From positions 41,627 to 105,626 of the forward strand of contig JBQTKD010000015.1 of assembly GCA_052386455.1 (NCBI GenBank): 64,000 nt of DNA, in the 5' to 3' direction. The stretch's first letter is position 1. Each line of letters starts with the position of its first letter. The position numbers and the translations under genes are program-made. The DNA is from JBQTKD01 sp052386455. Lineage in GTDB: Bacteria > Actinomycetota > Actinomycetes > Sporichthyales > Sporichthyaceae. Below the pieces are notes generated by a model. It was not told where the DNA came from. It did not search any database and saw only the letters and a list, made by a program, of their open reading frames with translations. This document shows, in pieces, positions 16,260 to 24,584 of the stretch.

Positions 16260-17465
16260 TCATCGCGCGGGCGCTTCGAGGATGTGAACGGCGCACGCCG
16301 ACGCGAGGCCGATCACGTGCGTGAGGCCGACCTTGGCGCCGGGGATCTGGCGGTCGCCGGCTTCGCCGCGCAGGTGGGTGGCGACCTCGTAGAGGTTGGC
16401 GACGCCGGTCGCGCCGATCGGGTGTCCCTTGGAGAGCAGGCCGCCGGAGACGTTGACCGGAGTGGAGCCGTCGCGCCAGGGCTTGCCGGAGTCGATGAAG
16501 TCCCCGGCGCCGCCGGGCTCGCACAGCCGCAGGTTGTCGTAGTGGACGAGCTCCGCGGTGGCGAAGCAGTCGTGCAGTTCCACGAGGTCGAGGTCCGCGG
16601 GGCCGATGCCCGCAATCTCGTAGGCCAAGGCGCCGGCCTGGCGGGTCAGCGTGTTCACGTCGGGCTGGACCTGGCCGCCGTCGACGTACGGGTCGGAGGT
16701 CAGCACCGAGGCGCTGATCTTCACGGCGCGCCGGCGGACGTCGGGGTCGAGGGTCTTCAGCTTCTCGCCGGTGACGAGCACCAGGGCCGCGGCGCCGTCG
16801 CCGGTGGGGCAGCACATGGGCAGGGTGTTCGGGTAGGAGATGGTGTCGGCCGCGAGGATCTCTTCGAGGCTGAATTCCTTGCGGTACTGGGCAAGCGGGT
16901 TCAGCGTGGAGTGCGCGTGGTTCTTCTGCGCGACCTTCGCGAACTGCTCGGCGGTGACGCCGTTGGCCAGGGCGTACTCGGTGCCGGCCTGCGCGAAGAC
17001 GCCTGGCATGAGGCCGGTGCCCATGACGCCCTCGGTCTTCAGGATGGCGCCGTAGCGGCCCTTGGGGGCGTACTCCTTCTTCGGCTTGGAACCGCCCTTG
17101 GCTGCGTTGCCGATCAGGCCCATCTTGCCCATCTGCTCGAAGCCGACGGCCAGCGCAGTGTCGGCCTCGCCGGCGAGCAGGGACAGGATCGCGACGCGCA
17201 CCGCCGTCGCGCCGGTGGCGCAGGCGTTGACGACGTTGTAGACGGGGATGCCGGTCTGGCCGATCTGTTTCTGCAGCCGCTGGCCGTTGTTGCTGCCGGA
17301 CTCGTAGACGTTGCCGGCGGTCAGCACGCCGATCTCGCGCATGGAGGTGTCGGCGTCCTTGATGGCGGCAATGGCGGCGTTCGACGCGAGGTCCATGAGG
17401 TCGAGGTCCGGAAAGCGCCCGAACTTCGTCATCGACGCCCCGACGATGTAGATGTCGTCGTTCAT
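16260..17465 (-). CDS. SCP2-type thiolase / lipid-transfer protein-like aldolase
   Basis: A 401-residue thiolase-superfamily protein. The nucleophile region NVVNACATGATAVRVAILSLLAGEAD has the family Cys, and ELHDCFATAELVHYDNLRLCEPG and SGGLLSKGHPIGATGVANLYE are SCPx-thiolase signatures. In steroid degraders enzymes of this class act as thiolases or, with a DUF35 partner, as retro-aldolases (Ltp2 type). A DUF35 gene lies directly upstream and overlaps its start (ATGA), which supports the latter or a DUF35-dependent thiolase. Confidence 0.92.
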   Translation of the reverse strand: MNDDIYIVGASMTKFGRFPDLDLMDLASNAAIAAIKDADTSMREIGVLTAGNVYESGSNNGQRLQKQIGQTGIPVYNVVNACATGATAVRVAILSLLAGEADTALAVGFEQMGKMGLIGNAAKGGSKPKKEYAPKGRYGAILKTEGVMGTGLMPGVFAQAGTEYALANGVTAEQFAKVAQKNHAHSTLNPLAQYRKEFSLEEILAADTISYPNTLPMCCPTGDGAAALVLVTGEKLKTLDPDVRRRAVKISASVLTSDPYVDGGQVQPDVNTLTRQAGALAYEIAGIGPADLDLVELHDCFATAELVHYDNLRLCEPGGAGDFIDSGKPWRDGSTPVNVSGGLLSKGHPIGATGVANLYEVATHLRGEAGDRQIPGAKVGLTHVIGLASACAVHILEAPAR

Positions 17466-17869
17466 GCCACTCCCCCGATGGGCTCGAAACCGAAGGCGAC
17501 CGCCTCGACGCCGTCGTCGTCGGTCCCGGCCACGAAGGTGACCAGGCGGACCTTCAATTGCGCGGTCACCGCGGCGGGATCGGTGACCCCCAACAGGTTC
17601 GCCTTGACGCTGCCGCCGCCGTCGAGGTCCACGACCACCGAGGTGTAAGGAGCGGCGAGACCGGGGGCAGCACGGTGCACGATCGTGAAGGCACGCACGA
17701 TGCCCTCGGTGCCGAGATCCCGGCGCTCGAAGTCCTCGCCGAAGCATCTCGCGCAGGCGTTGCGCCGGTCGAAGTAGGAAGCGTCGCAACTGGTGCAGAA
17801 CCAGGCCCGCAGATGCGGGCGGCCTTCGTCGAGCACCAGATAGTCGACGGCGGGCATCGTGCCGGCCAT
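17462..17869 (-). CDS. DUF35 / OB-fold zinc-ribbon protein
   Basis: A 135-residue protein with an N-terminal rubredoxin-like zinc ribbon (CTSC...CARC near residues 24-43) and a C-terminal OB-fold. The ATG at 17869 has GGAGG six bases upstream; longer in-frame extension is not supported. DUF35 proteins partner with SCP2-type thiolases and MaoC-type hydratases (ChsH2 and HMG-CoA synthase systems are known cases) and are needed for activity or stability. It is coupled to the thiolase gene and divergent from a MaoC gene at 17959. Confidence 0.9.
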   Translation of the reverse strand: MAGTMPAVDYLVLDEGRPHLRAWFCTSCDASYFDRRNACARCFGEDFERRDLGTEGIVRAFTIVHRAAPGLAAPYTSVVVDLDGGGSVKANLLGVTDPAAVTAQLKVRLVTFVAGTDDDGVEAVAFGFEPIGGVA

Positions 17870-17958
17870 TGGCGGCCTCCGAGGAAGACGGACCAGATTG
17901 TCGCGATCTGAATCATATAGTACTAGACTAATTGTCACCTGACCAACAGGAGGCGACG

Positions 17959-18792
17959 ATGCCGCTGGACCCCTCCGGACTCGGTGCGATCAGCGATCCG
18001 CGCCCCATTTCCTGGACCGCGAAGGACTGCGCGCTCTACGCGCTCGGGGTCGGCGCCGGCGTCGACGAGCTGGCCTTCACCACGGACAACACCCGTGACG
18101 TACCGGCGCGCATGCTGCCGACGATGCCGGTGACCCTCGGGACCGACACCAGCGTGTTCAAGGCGCTCGGCGAGATCGACTGGGTGCGCCTGCTGCACGC
18201 CGAACAGCACGTCGAACTCCTCGCGCCGCTGCCGGTCAAGGGCTCCGGCACCGCCCGCACCCGCATCGCCGAGTTGTGGGACAAGGAGAAGGCCGCAGTG
18301 ATCGTGGCCGAGACGTCGGTGTCCGACGACGCCGGTGTCCCGCTGTTTCGCAGCCGCATGTCGCTGTTCGTGAAGGGCGCCGGGGGTTGGGGCGGCGAGC
18401 GCGGGCCGAGCAGCTCCACCGCGGACCCGGAGGACAAGCCCGACGACACCGTCACCTACGTGACCCGGCCCGATCAGGCGCTGATCTATCGGCTTTCCGG
18501 GGATCGCAACCCGCTGCACTCCGACCCGGCGTTCGCGGCGAAGGCCGGTTTCCCGCGGCCGATCCTTCATGGGCTGTGCACCTTCGGCTTCGCCGGACGC
18601 GCGGTGCTGCATTCGGCCGCGGGCGGGGACCCGGACCGGGTGCGCGCGTTCGGGGCCCGGTTCGCCGCGGTGGTGTTCCCCGGCGACACCCTGCACGTCG
18701 ATCTGTGGCGCAGCGGCTCGGAGGTACGTTTCCTTGCACGCAGGGAAGACGGAACCGTCGTGTTGAGCCAGGGCAGGGCGAGCATCGCGTGA
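17959..18792 (+). CDS. MaoC-family enoyl-CoA hydratase 2 (double hot-dog)
   Basis: A 277-residue hydratase with an N-terminal non-catalytic hot-dog domain and a C-terminal domain carrying the hydratase-2 motif YRLSGDRNPLHSDPAFAAKAGF, with catalytic Asp and His, then PRPILHGLCTFGFAGR. It converts trans-2-enoyl-CoA to (3R)-hydroxyacyl-CoA. The ATG at 17959 is preceded by AGGAGG at seven bases and is chosen over an upstream start. It heads a seven-gene plus-strand operon and is divergent from the DUF35-thiolase pair, with an AT-rich promoter gap of 89 bp. Confidence 0.93.
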   Translation: MPLDPSGLGAISDPRPISWTAKDCALYALGVGAGVDELAFTTDNTRDVPARMLPTMPVTLGTDTSVFKALGEIDWVRLLHAEQHVELLAPLPVKGSGTARTRIAELWDKEKAAVIVAETSVSDDAGVPLFRSRMSLFVKGAGGWGGERGPSSSTADPEDKPDDTVTYVTRPDQALIYRLSGDRNPLHSDPAFAAKAGFPRPILHGLCTFGFAGRAVLHSAAGGDPDRVRAFGARFAAVVFPGDTLHVDLWRSGSEVRFLARREDGTVVLSQGRASIA

Positions 18793-19328
18793 GCACTCCA
18801 GGCTGGCAGCCACTGCTCGACGCCATCGAGGCGGCGAGCGATCCCACGGTGCGCCATGCCCTGCAGTTGGTCGCCGATCACGTCGTGGCCGAGGTCGCCG
18901 GCGACGTCGACGGCATCATGGCGACGATGTCCGCCGACCCCGTCTACACGGTGTGGGGCTCGTCGGACAGCGTCGGGCCGGTCGGCCGGGACGCGGTGCG
19001 CTCCTTCTACGACGCCATGGTGGGCACCGGGAAGAACCGCCTGGACTACGCGCTGACGCGAGTGGTCGCCGACGCTCGTGCGGTGGTCACCGAGGGGGAC
19101 TTTCACCACGTCTTCTCCGGCGACGTGCTGGCCGGCCGCGTCGAGGGCGCCGAGCCCGGTCGCTGGTACCACGTGGCATTCCGCGCCCTGGTGGTCTGGG
19201 TCGTCGGGCCGGACGGCAGGCTGTCCGGCGAGGACATCTACGCCGGAGAACGACCGCGCGTGATCCGGGAGATCGAACCGGACGAGCTTCCGCACCTCGG
19301 CCCTGCAACTCGTATGGCTCGCATCTGA
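18789..19328 (+). CDS. SnoaL-like / ketosteroid isomerase-fold protein
   Basis: A 179-residue protein of the NTF2-like alpha+beta barrel class: a helix-rich N-terminus, then DVDGIMATMSADPVYTVWG, GRDAVRSFYDAMVGTG and TEGDFHHVFSGDV. It starts at a GTG overlapping the hydratase stop (GTGA). Members include isomerases, hydrolases and dehydratases acting on steroid or polyketide rings; catalytic residues cannot be assigned. The length is greater than the usual 130-150 residues. Confidence 0.75.
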   Translation: MSTPGWQPLLDAIEAASDPTVRHALQLVADHVVAEVAGDVDGIMATMSADPVYTVWGSSDSVGPVGRDAVRSFYDAMVGTGKNRLDYALTRVVADARAVVTEGDFHHVFSGDVLAGRVEGAEPGRWYHVAFRALVVWVVGPDGRLSGEDIYAGERPRVIREIEPDELPHLGPATRMARI

Positions 19329-19344
19329 TCTAGGGGTACTGACG

Positions 19345-20811
19345 ATGGCGTTGGTAGTGCTGAGTGGATCCGGGGACCTGGATCGCGATCACGTCGGCGG
19401 CAAGGCGTGGGGCATCGACCGGATGCTCGCCATGGGTTTGCCCGTGCCTCCGGCGTTCGTGCTCACGACGGACGAGTGCCGGCGGTTCCGGGAGAACGGC
19501 GGCCTCGGGCCGGAGGTTCTCGCGGCGCTGGCCGAGGGTCTGACGGAGCTTCAGGATCGCACGGGCCGCCGGCTGGGCGACCCCGCTGCGCCGCTGCTGG
19601 TCTCCGTCCGGTCCGGGGCGGCCCGCAGCATGCCGGGAATGATGGACACGATCCTCAACCTCGGGATGACCCCCGACGTCGAGCGTGCGATCGCCGAGCA
19701 GAGCGGCGATCCCTCGTATGCGTCCGACCTCCTGCGCCGCCTGCACGAGCAGTTCGAGCGGGTGGTGGGGGCGGCGGCGCCGGCGGCTCCGGTCGACCAG
19801 TTGCACGCCGCCGCGGCCGCGGTCCTGGGCTCCTGGATGTCCGAGCGAGCGGTGGCCTATCGGCGTCACCACGGCATCGCCGACGACCCGGGGACGTCGG
19901 TAACCGTGCAGGCCATGGTGTTCGGCAACCTCGACGACTCCTCCGGCACCGGGGTGCTCTTCACCCGCAACCCGCTGACCGGCGAGAACCTCCCCTACGG
20001 GCAGTGGCTGCCGCGCGGTCAGGGCGAGGACGTGGTCTCCGGGCGGTTCAACGCGCTGCCGCTCGCCGCCCTGGCCGAGCAGCTGCCCGCCGTCCACGCC
20101 GAGCTCCTGGACTGCGCGGCGCGACTGGAGTCGAGCGCCGCCGACGTGCAGGACATCGAATACACCGTGGAGTCCGGCCGGCTGCACCTGCTGCAGACCC
20201 GCGCCGCCAAGCGCTCCCCCGACGCCGCCATTCGCATCGCCGTCGAGATGTGCACCGAAGGCGCCATCGACCGCGCCGAGGCCGTGCGCCGCGTGACCCC
20301 GGCTCAGGTGGACATCGTGCTGCGCCCCCGCATCGCCCCCGCCGCCCGTGCCTCGGCGGTGCTGCTCGCGACCGGCGAGCCCGCGTGTCCGGGCATCGGG
20401 CAAGGCACGGTCGTCGGCACGTGCGAGGAGGCCGAGGACCTCGCCGACGACGACGGCTCCCCCGTGCTGGCCCGGCCCACCACCGACCCGGACGACGTCG
20501 CCGGGATGCTCGTCTCGGTCGGGATCGTCACCGAGGTCGGCGGGGCCACGAGCCACGCCGCCGTGGTCTCCCGCGAGCTGGGGACGCCGTGTGTCGTCGG
20601 CGTCGGTGCCGGTGTGGTCGAGAAGCTGATTGGGCGTCAGGTCACCGTGGACGGCACGGCCGGCGAGGTCTACGAGGGCCACCTGCCCGTGGTTCCCGGT
20701 AGCGCCGACGACCCCGCGCTGGTGACGCTGCTGGCGTGGGCCGGCGAGCTCGGCGGCGGCACCGGCGCCCCGCGCGCGGTGCTCGCCGCCGCCCACGAGG
20801 CCCTGGCGTGA
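19345..20811 (+). CDS. PPDK-like protein: ATP-binding domain plus phospho-His mobile domain, no PEP barrel
   Basis: A 488-residue protein matching the N-terminal two-thirds of pyruvate phosphate dikinase. GGKAWGIDRMLAMGLPVPPAFVLTT and VSVRSGAARSMPGMMDTILNLG are the ATP-binding domain signatures, and the mobile phosphohistidine domain has GGATSHAAVVSRELG with His404. Full PPDK is about 880 residues; the C-terminal PEP/pyruvate TIM barrel is absent here without a frameshift. The enzyme should autophosphorylate but needs another acceptor. It lies inside a catabolic operon, so the acceptor may be a pathway intermediate or a second protein. Confidence 0.88.
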   Translation: MALVVLSGSGDLDRDHVGGKAWGIDRMLAMGLPVPPAFVLTTDECRRFRENGGLGPEVLAALAEGLTELQDRTGRRLGDPAAPLLVSVRSGAARSMPGMMDTILNLGMTPDVERAIAEQSGDPSYASDLLRRLHEQFERVVGAAAPAAPVDQLHAAAAAVLGSWMSERAVAYRRHHGIADDPGTSVTVQAMVFGNLDDSSGTGVLFTRNPLTGENLPYGQWLPRGQGEDVVSGRFNALPLAALAEQLPAVHAELLDCAARLESSAADVQDIEYTVESGRLHLLQTRAAKRSPDAAIRIAVEMCTEGAIDRAEAVRRVTPAQVDIVLRPRIAPAARASAVLLATGEPACPGIGQGTVVGTCEEAEDLADDDGSPVLARPTTDPDDVAGMLVSVGIVTEVGGATSHAAVVSRELGTPCVVGVGAGVVEKLIGRQVTVDGTAGEVYEGHLPVVPGSADDPALVTLLAWAGELGGGTGAPRAVLAAAHEALA

Positions 20812-22226
20812 GCGACGTCGACGTGCTTGTCGTCGGGTCTGGCGCGGCTGGGTTGAGCGCGGCGCTGACCGCGCACGAGCACGGGGCGCGGCGGGTGCTC
20901 GTCGCCGAGGCGATGGCGGAGGTCGGGGGATCCTCGCGCCTGTCCGGCGGCATCGTCATGGGCGCAGGGAGTGCGCTGCAGAAGGCCGCGGGCATCGACG
21001 ACGACCCCGGCGACCTGTTCCACGAGTACATGCAGCTGCAGCGATGGGACGTCGCGGCGGGGCCGGTGCGCAGGTTCGCCGAGCGCAGCGGCGCGACCAT
21101 CGACTGGCTGGTCGGGCACGGGGTGCCGTTCTTTCCGCGGCTCATCTTCGGCGGCGACGAACGCAAGCCGCGGTCGCACTGCGTGGACGGCGGCGGTCAG
21201 GCGCTCGTCGATGCGCTGCGGCGCGCCTGCGAGGCAGCAGGGATCGACATCGCCGTCGGGCAGCGAGTGGACCGGCTGATCGTCGAGGACGGATCGGTCG
21301 TCGGCGCAGCCGTCGGCGGCGACGAACTGCGGGCCGACGCGATCGTGTTGACCGTCGGTGGCTTCGGAGCATCGAACGACCTGCTCGCGCGGTTCTTCCC
21401 GTCCGCCTGGGACGCCGAGCGCACCTGGTACATCGGCAGCGACGGTGCGGTCGGCGACGGGTTCGCGCTCGGCGAGCAGGTCGGCGCGCAGATCGCCGGC
21501 CACGACCGCGGACTGCGCACGCTCGGCCCCGGTCGCTCGTTCACCAACGAGGCGTTCCTGCCCGGCTGGACCGTGCTGCTCGGCGCGGACGGCCGCCGCT
21601 TCGCCGACGAGACCGCGCCCTACGGCATCCTCGACGGCCTCGTCCGCACCCACGGCAACGCCGCCTACGTGCTGCTCGACCAGGCCTGTCTGACTCCGCC
21701 CGCAGACCAGGCGGAGCAGTACAAGTCCTGCTACAAGCAGGTCTGGCCCAACCACCCGCCGTTCCAGCCCCGTCACTACCGCGAGGACCGGCTCGAGGAC
21801 CTGCGCAAGGACGGCCGCGCGTTCGTCGCCGACGACCTCGCGAGCCTCGCCGCGGCCCTCGACCTGCCGGCGCTCGTCGGTGAGGTGCAGCGGTACAACG
21901 CGCACTGCGACGCCGGTGTCGATGCCGACTTCGGCAAGGCCGGGAAGTTTCTGCTCCCCCTGCGCACCGGCCCGTTCCACGCGGTTCCGGTCCGTCCGGT
22001 CACCGTCAACGTCACGGGCTGTGGGCTGCGGATCGACGACCAGGCAGGGGTTCTGGGCCCCACGGGCTCCCCCGTACCCGGACTGTTCGCGGCCGGCGAG
22101 TGTGTCGGCGGCCTGCTCGGCCACGTCTACATGGGCAGCGGCAACTCCCTCGGGCTGGCCTGCGGCGTCGGGCGCATGGCCGGCGAATCCGCCGCCGAGC
22201 GAGCGCGACGAGCGAGGAACGAGTGA
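20808..22226 (+). CDS. FAD-binding protein, 3-ketosteroid dehydrogenase/fumarate reductase-like
   Basis: A 472-residue flavoprotein. The N-terminal VLVVGSGAAGLSAALTAHEHG is a Rossmann FAD motif, GGSSRLSGGIVMGAGS is the second FAD contact, and the C-terminal VYMGSGNSLGLACGVGRMAGE closes the site. This architecture is shared by 3-ketosteroid-delta1-dehydrogenases and flavocytochrome fumarate reductases. The diagnostic substrate-domain tyrosines cannot be aligned with confidence, so the exact reaction is open. The GTG start overlaps the PPDK-like stop (GTGA). Confidence 0.87.
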   Translation: MSDVDVLVVGSGAAGLSAALTAHEHGARRVLVAEAMAEVGGSSRLSGGIVMGAGSALQKAAGIDDDPGDLFHEYMQLQRWDVAAGPVRRFAERSGATIDWLVGHGVPFFPRLIFGGDERKPRSHCVDGGGQALVDALRRACEAAGIDIAVGQRVDRLIVEDGSVVGAAVGGDELRADAIVLTVGGFGASNDLLARFFPSAWDAERTWYIGSDGAVGDGFALGEQVGAQIAGHDRGLRTLGPGRSFTNEAFLPGWTVLLGADGRRFADETAPYGILDGLVRTHGNAAYVLLDQACLTPPADQAEQYKSCYKQVWPNHPPFQPRHYREDRLEDLRKDGRAFVADDLASLAAALDLPALVGEVQRYNAHCDAGVDADFGKAGKFLLPLRTGPFHAVPVRPVTVNVTGCGLRIDDQAGVLGPTGSPVPGLFAAGECVGGLLGHVYMGSGNSLGLACGVGRMAGESAAERARRARNE

Positions 22227-22275
22227 GGAGCCCGAGCGATATGCGCACCGCTCGCGCCGGAGCGGCGGTGACGTC

Positions 22276-23097
22276 GTGAGCTGGGGCGTGTTTACCAGTC
22301 GGTCGCGGTTGCAGGCCGAAGGCGCGGCCGAGGCGGTTGCCGAAGTCGAGTCGTTGGGCTTCGACACGTTGTGGGTCGGCGACCCGCGTGAGGAACTCGA
22401 TCTGCTCGCCGTCGCGCTCGGCTGGACCTCGCGCCTGCAGGTCGCCACCGGGGTGCTGTCGGTGTGGGCACCGACCGCCGAGACCGTCGCCGCCTGGCGG
22501 GCCGGGCTACCCGAAGCGCAGCGTTCGCGGGTCCTGCTTGGCCTGGGCGTGAGCCACTCGCTGCTGGTCCCGCACTACGCCAAGCCGCTCGCGACGATGG
22601 CCGCCTATCTCGACGCCCTCGATGCGGTCGGGGTGCCCGCCGCCGGGCGGATGATCGGCGCCAACGGACCCAAGATGGTCGCGCTCGCCGGTCGCCGCAC
22701 CGCCGGGACGCTGACCTACCTGACGCTGCCGGAGCGCACCGCGGAGCAGCGCTCGGCGCTCGGTTCGGACCCGGCGATCACCGCCGAGGTGAAGGTCGTG
22801 TTGGCGCCGGACCGCGACGAGGCCTACCGCCTCGCGCGGGAACACCTGGCGATCTACCTGCGCCTGCCGAACTACCTCGGCAACCTCCGCGCGATGGGTT
22901 ACGGCGACGACGACCTGACCGCCCCCGGCAGCGACCGGTTCGTCGACGCCCTCGTCGTGCGAGGCGTGGCGGGCGCCGCCAAGCGGGCCGCCGAGCACCG
23001 GGCCGCCGGCGCCACGTCGGTCGCATTCCACGTGCTGAGCGATACGCCGCTGCCCGTCGCGGAGTGGCGCGAGTTGGCCGCGCTGGTGGGCGCGTGA
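22276..23097 (+). CDS. LLM-class F420-dependent oxidoreductase
   Basis: A 273-residue TIM-barrel flavin/F420 oxidoreductase of the luciferase-like class. It begins SWGVFTSRSRLQAEGAAEAV and has SLGFDTLWVGDPREELDLL and LLGLGVSHSLLVPHYAKPLATM. Family members transfer hydride between F420 and organic substrates. A GTG start is inferred at 22276, 49 bp after the flavoprotein gene. Two other LLM genes occur in the window (54793-55683 and 57125-58276) but they are not close copies. Confidence 0.88.
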   Translation: MSWGVFTSRSRLQAEGAAEAVAEVESLGFDTLWVGDPREELDLLAVALGWTSRLQVATGVLSVWAPTAETVAAWRAGLPEAQRSRVLLGLGVSHSLLVPHYAKPLATMAAYLDALDAVGVPAAGRMIGANGPKMVALAGRRTAGTLTYLTLPERTAEQRSALGSDPAITAEVKVVLAPDRDEAYRLAREHLAIYLRLPNYLGNLRAMGYGDDDLTAPGSDRFVDALVVRGVAGAAKRAAEHRAAGATSVAFHVLSDTPLPVAEWRELAALVGA

Positions 23098-24566
23098 CGT
23101 TCGCCGCCGCACTGGCGGCGCAGCGTACCGGCGAGCTCGCGCTGCGCGACCCCGTGCGCACCTGGACCTGGGCCGAAGCCGATTTCGAGCTGCGGCGGCG
23201 GGTCAACACGCTGCTGGCCGCGTCCTGGCGGCCGACCCGGCGCCTCGCGATCTTCGCCGAGAACAGCGGCGAGACCCTGCTCTGGTACGGCGCCGCCACC
23301 CTGGCCGGAACGTCGGCCGTGGCGGTGAACTTCCACCTCGAACCCGCCGAGGCCGCCTGGATCCTGACGCACAGTCAGGCGGACGTGCTGATCGTCGACG
23401 AGGCCACCGCCGCCCGCGGTCGGGCGGCCGCGGAGCTCGCCGGGGTCGGGGCGATGCTGAGCGTCGCGGACCTCGCGGACGCACCGGACCACGAACCGCC
23501 GACCGACCACCCACCGCGACCGACCTTGGTCTACACCTCCGGCACCACCGGCCGGCCCAAGGGCGTCGAGCTGCCCCGGACGTCCTGGGTCGGCGGCGCG
23601 GACGTCGCGGAGCACGTCGCGCGGCTCGCACAGGTCCCCATGGTCGCGCACGGCCGGCACCTGATCGTCGGGCCGATGTACCACGCGGGTCCGATCGCCG
23701 GTACCCGTCTGTTCCTCGGCGGGGCGCCGGTGACGGTGCTGGGCCGGTTCGACGCGGAAGCGCTCCTCGCAACAGTCGAGCGGGACCGGATCGCCTCGGC
23801 GATCGTCGTCCCCACGCATCTGCAACGGGTGACCGCGTTGCCTGCGGAAACCCGCGACCGCTACGACCGTTCGTCGCTGCGCTACGTCCTGCACGTCGGC
23901 GCGAAGTTCCCCGAACCTGCCAAACGCGAGACCATCGGTTGGCTGGGCGACGTGCTCTGGGAGTCCTACGGGGCAAGCGAAGTCGGCACCATCTGCACGA
24001 TCTCCGCAGGCGAGTGGCTCGAGCGGCCCGGCTCCGTCGGTCGCCCGCTCCCCGGCTTCGAGGCCGTGGTGCTCGACGAGTCGGACAAGCCGGTGGATGC
24101 GGGCGTCGAGGGCCGCCTGTTCTTCCGTTCCACCAACGGCTACGGGATGCACTACGTCGACAACCCCGAGGCGAGCGTGCAGGGCACCGACCTGTGGACG
24201 CTCGGCGAGATCGGCCGCATGGACGAGGCCGGCTACATCTGGATTACCGACCGCGCCTCGGACATGATCGTGTCCGGTGGGGTCAACATCTACCCGTCGG
24301 AAGCCGAGCAGGTCCTCGCGGCACACCCCGCCGTCGTCGAGGTCGCCTGCGTCGGCGTCCCCCACCCCGATTTGGGCGAGGTGCTCCTCGCCCTGGTCGT
24401 CCCCGCGGAGCCTGGCGTGCAAGCCGAAGCCCTGCTCGCGCACTGCACGTCTGCACTGACCCGCTACAAGTGCCCCCGTCGGATCGAGTTCGTCGACGCC
24501 CTCGCCCGCACACCGATCGGAAAGCTCGACAAACGCGCCATGCGCGCGCCCTACTGGACCGCCTAG
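23094..24566 (+). CDS. Acyl-CoA synthetase (AMP-dependent)
   Basis: A 490-residue adenylate-forming enzyme. LVYTSGTTGRPKGVELPR is the ATP/phosphate loop, WESYGASEVG the acyl-adenylate site, TDRASDMIVSGGVNIYPSEAE the hinge region, and RTPIGKLDKR holds the catalytic Lys. The protein is shorter than usual, with a compact N-terminus. The GTG start overlaps the LLM stop (GTGA). It probably activates an acid made by the upstream redox enzymes. Confidence 0.92.
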   Translation: MTFAAALAAQRTGELALRDPVRTWTWAEADFELRRRVNTLLAASWRPTRRLAIFAENSGETLLWYGAATLAGTSAVAVNFHLEPAEAAWILTHSQADVLIVDEATAARGRAAAELAGVGAMLSVADLADAPDHEPPTDHPPRPTLVYTSGTTGRPKGVELPRTSWVGGADVAEHVARLAQVPMVAHGRHLIVGPMYHAGPIAGTRLFLGGAPVTVLGRFDAEALLATVERDRIASAIVVPTHLQRVTALPAETRDRYDRSSLRYVLHVGAKFPEPAKRETIGWLGDVLWESYGASEVGTICTISAGEWLERPGSVGRPLPGFEAVVLDESDKPVDAGVEGRLFFRSTNGYGMHYVDNPEASVQGTDLWTLGEIGRMDEAGYIWITDRASDMIVSGGVNIYPSEAEQVLAAHPAVVEVACVGVPHPDLGEVLLALVVPAEPGVQAEALLAHCTSALTRYKCPRRIEFVDALARTPIGKLDKRAMRAPYWTA

Positions 24567-24584
24567 CCAGAAGAGGTCACGCCC

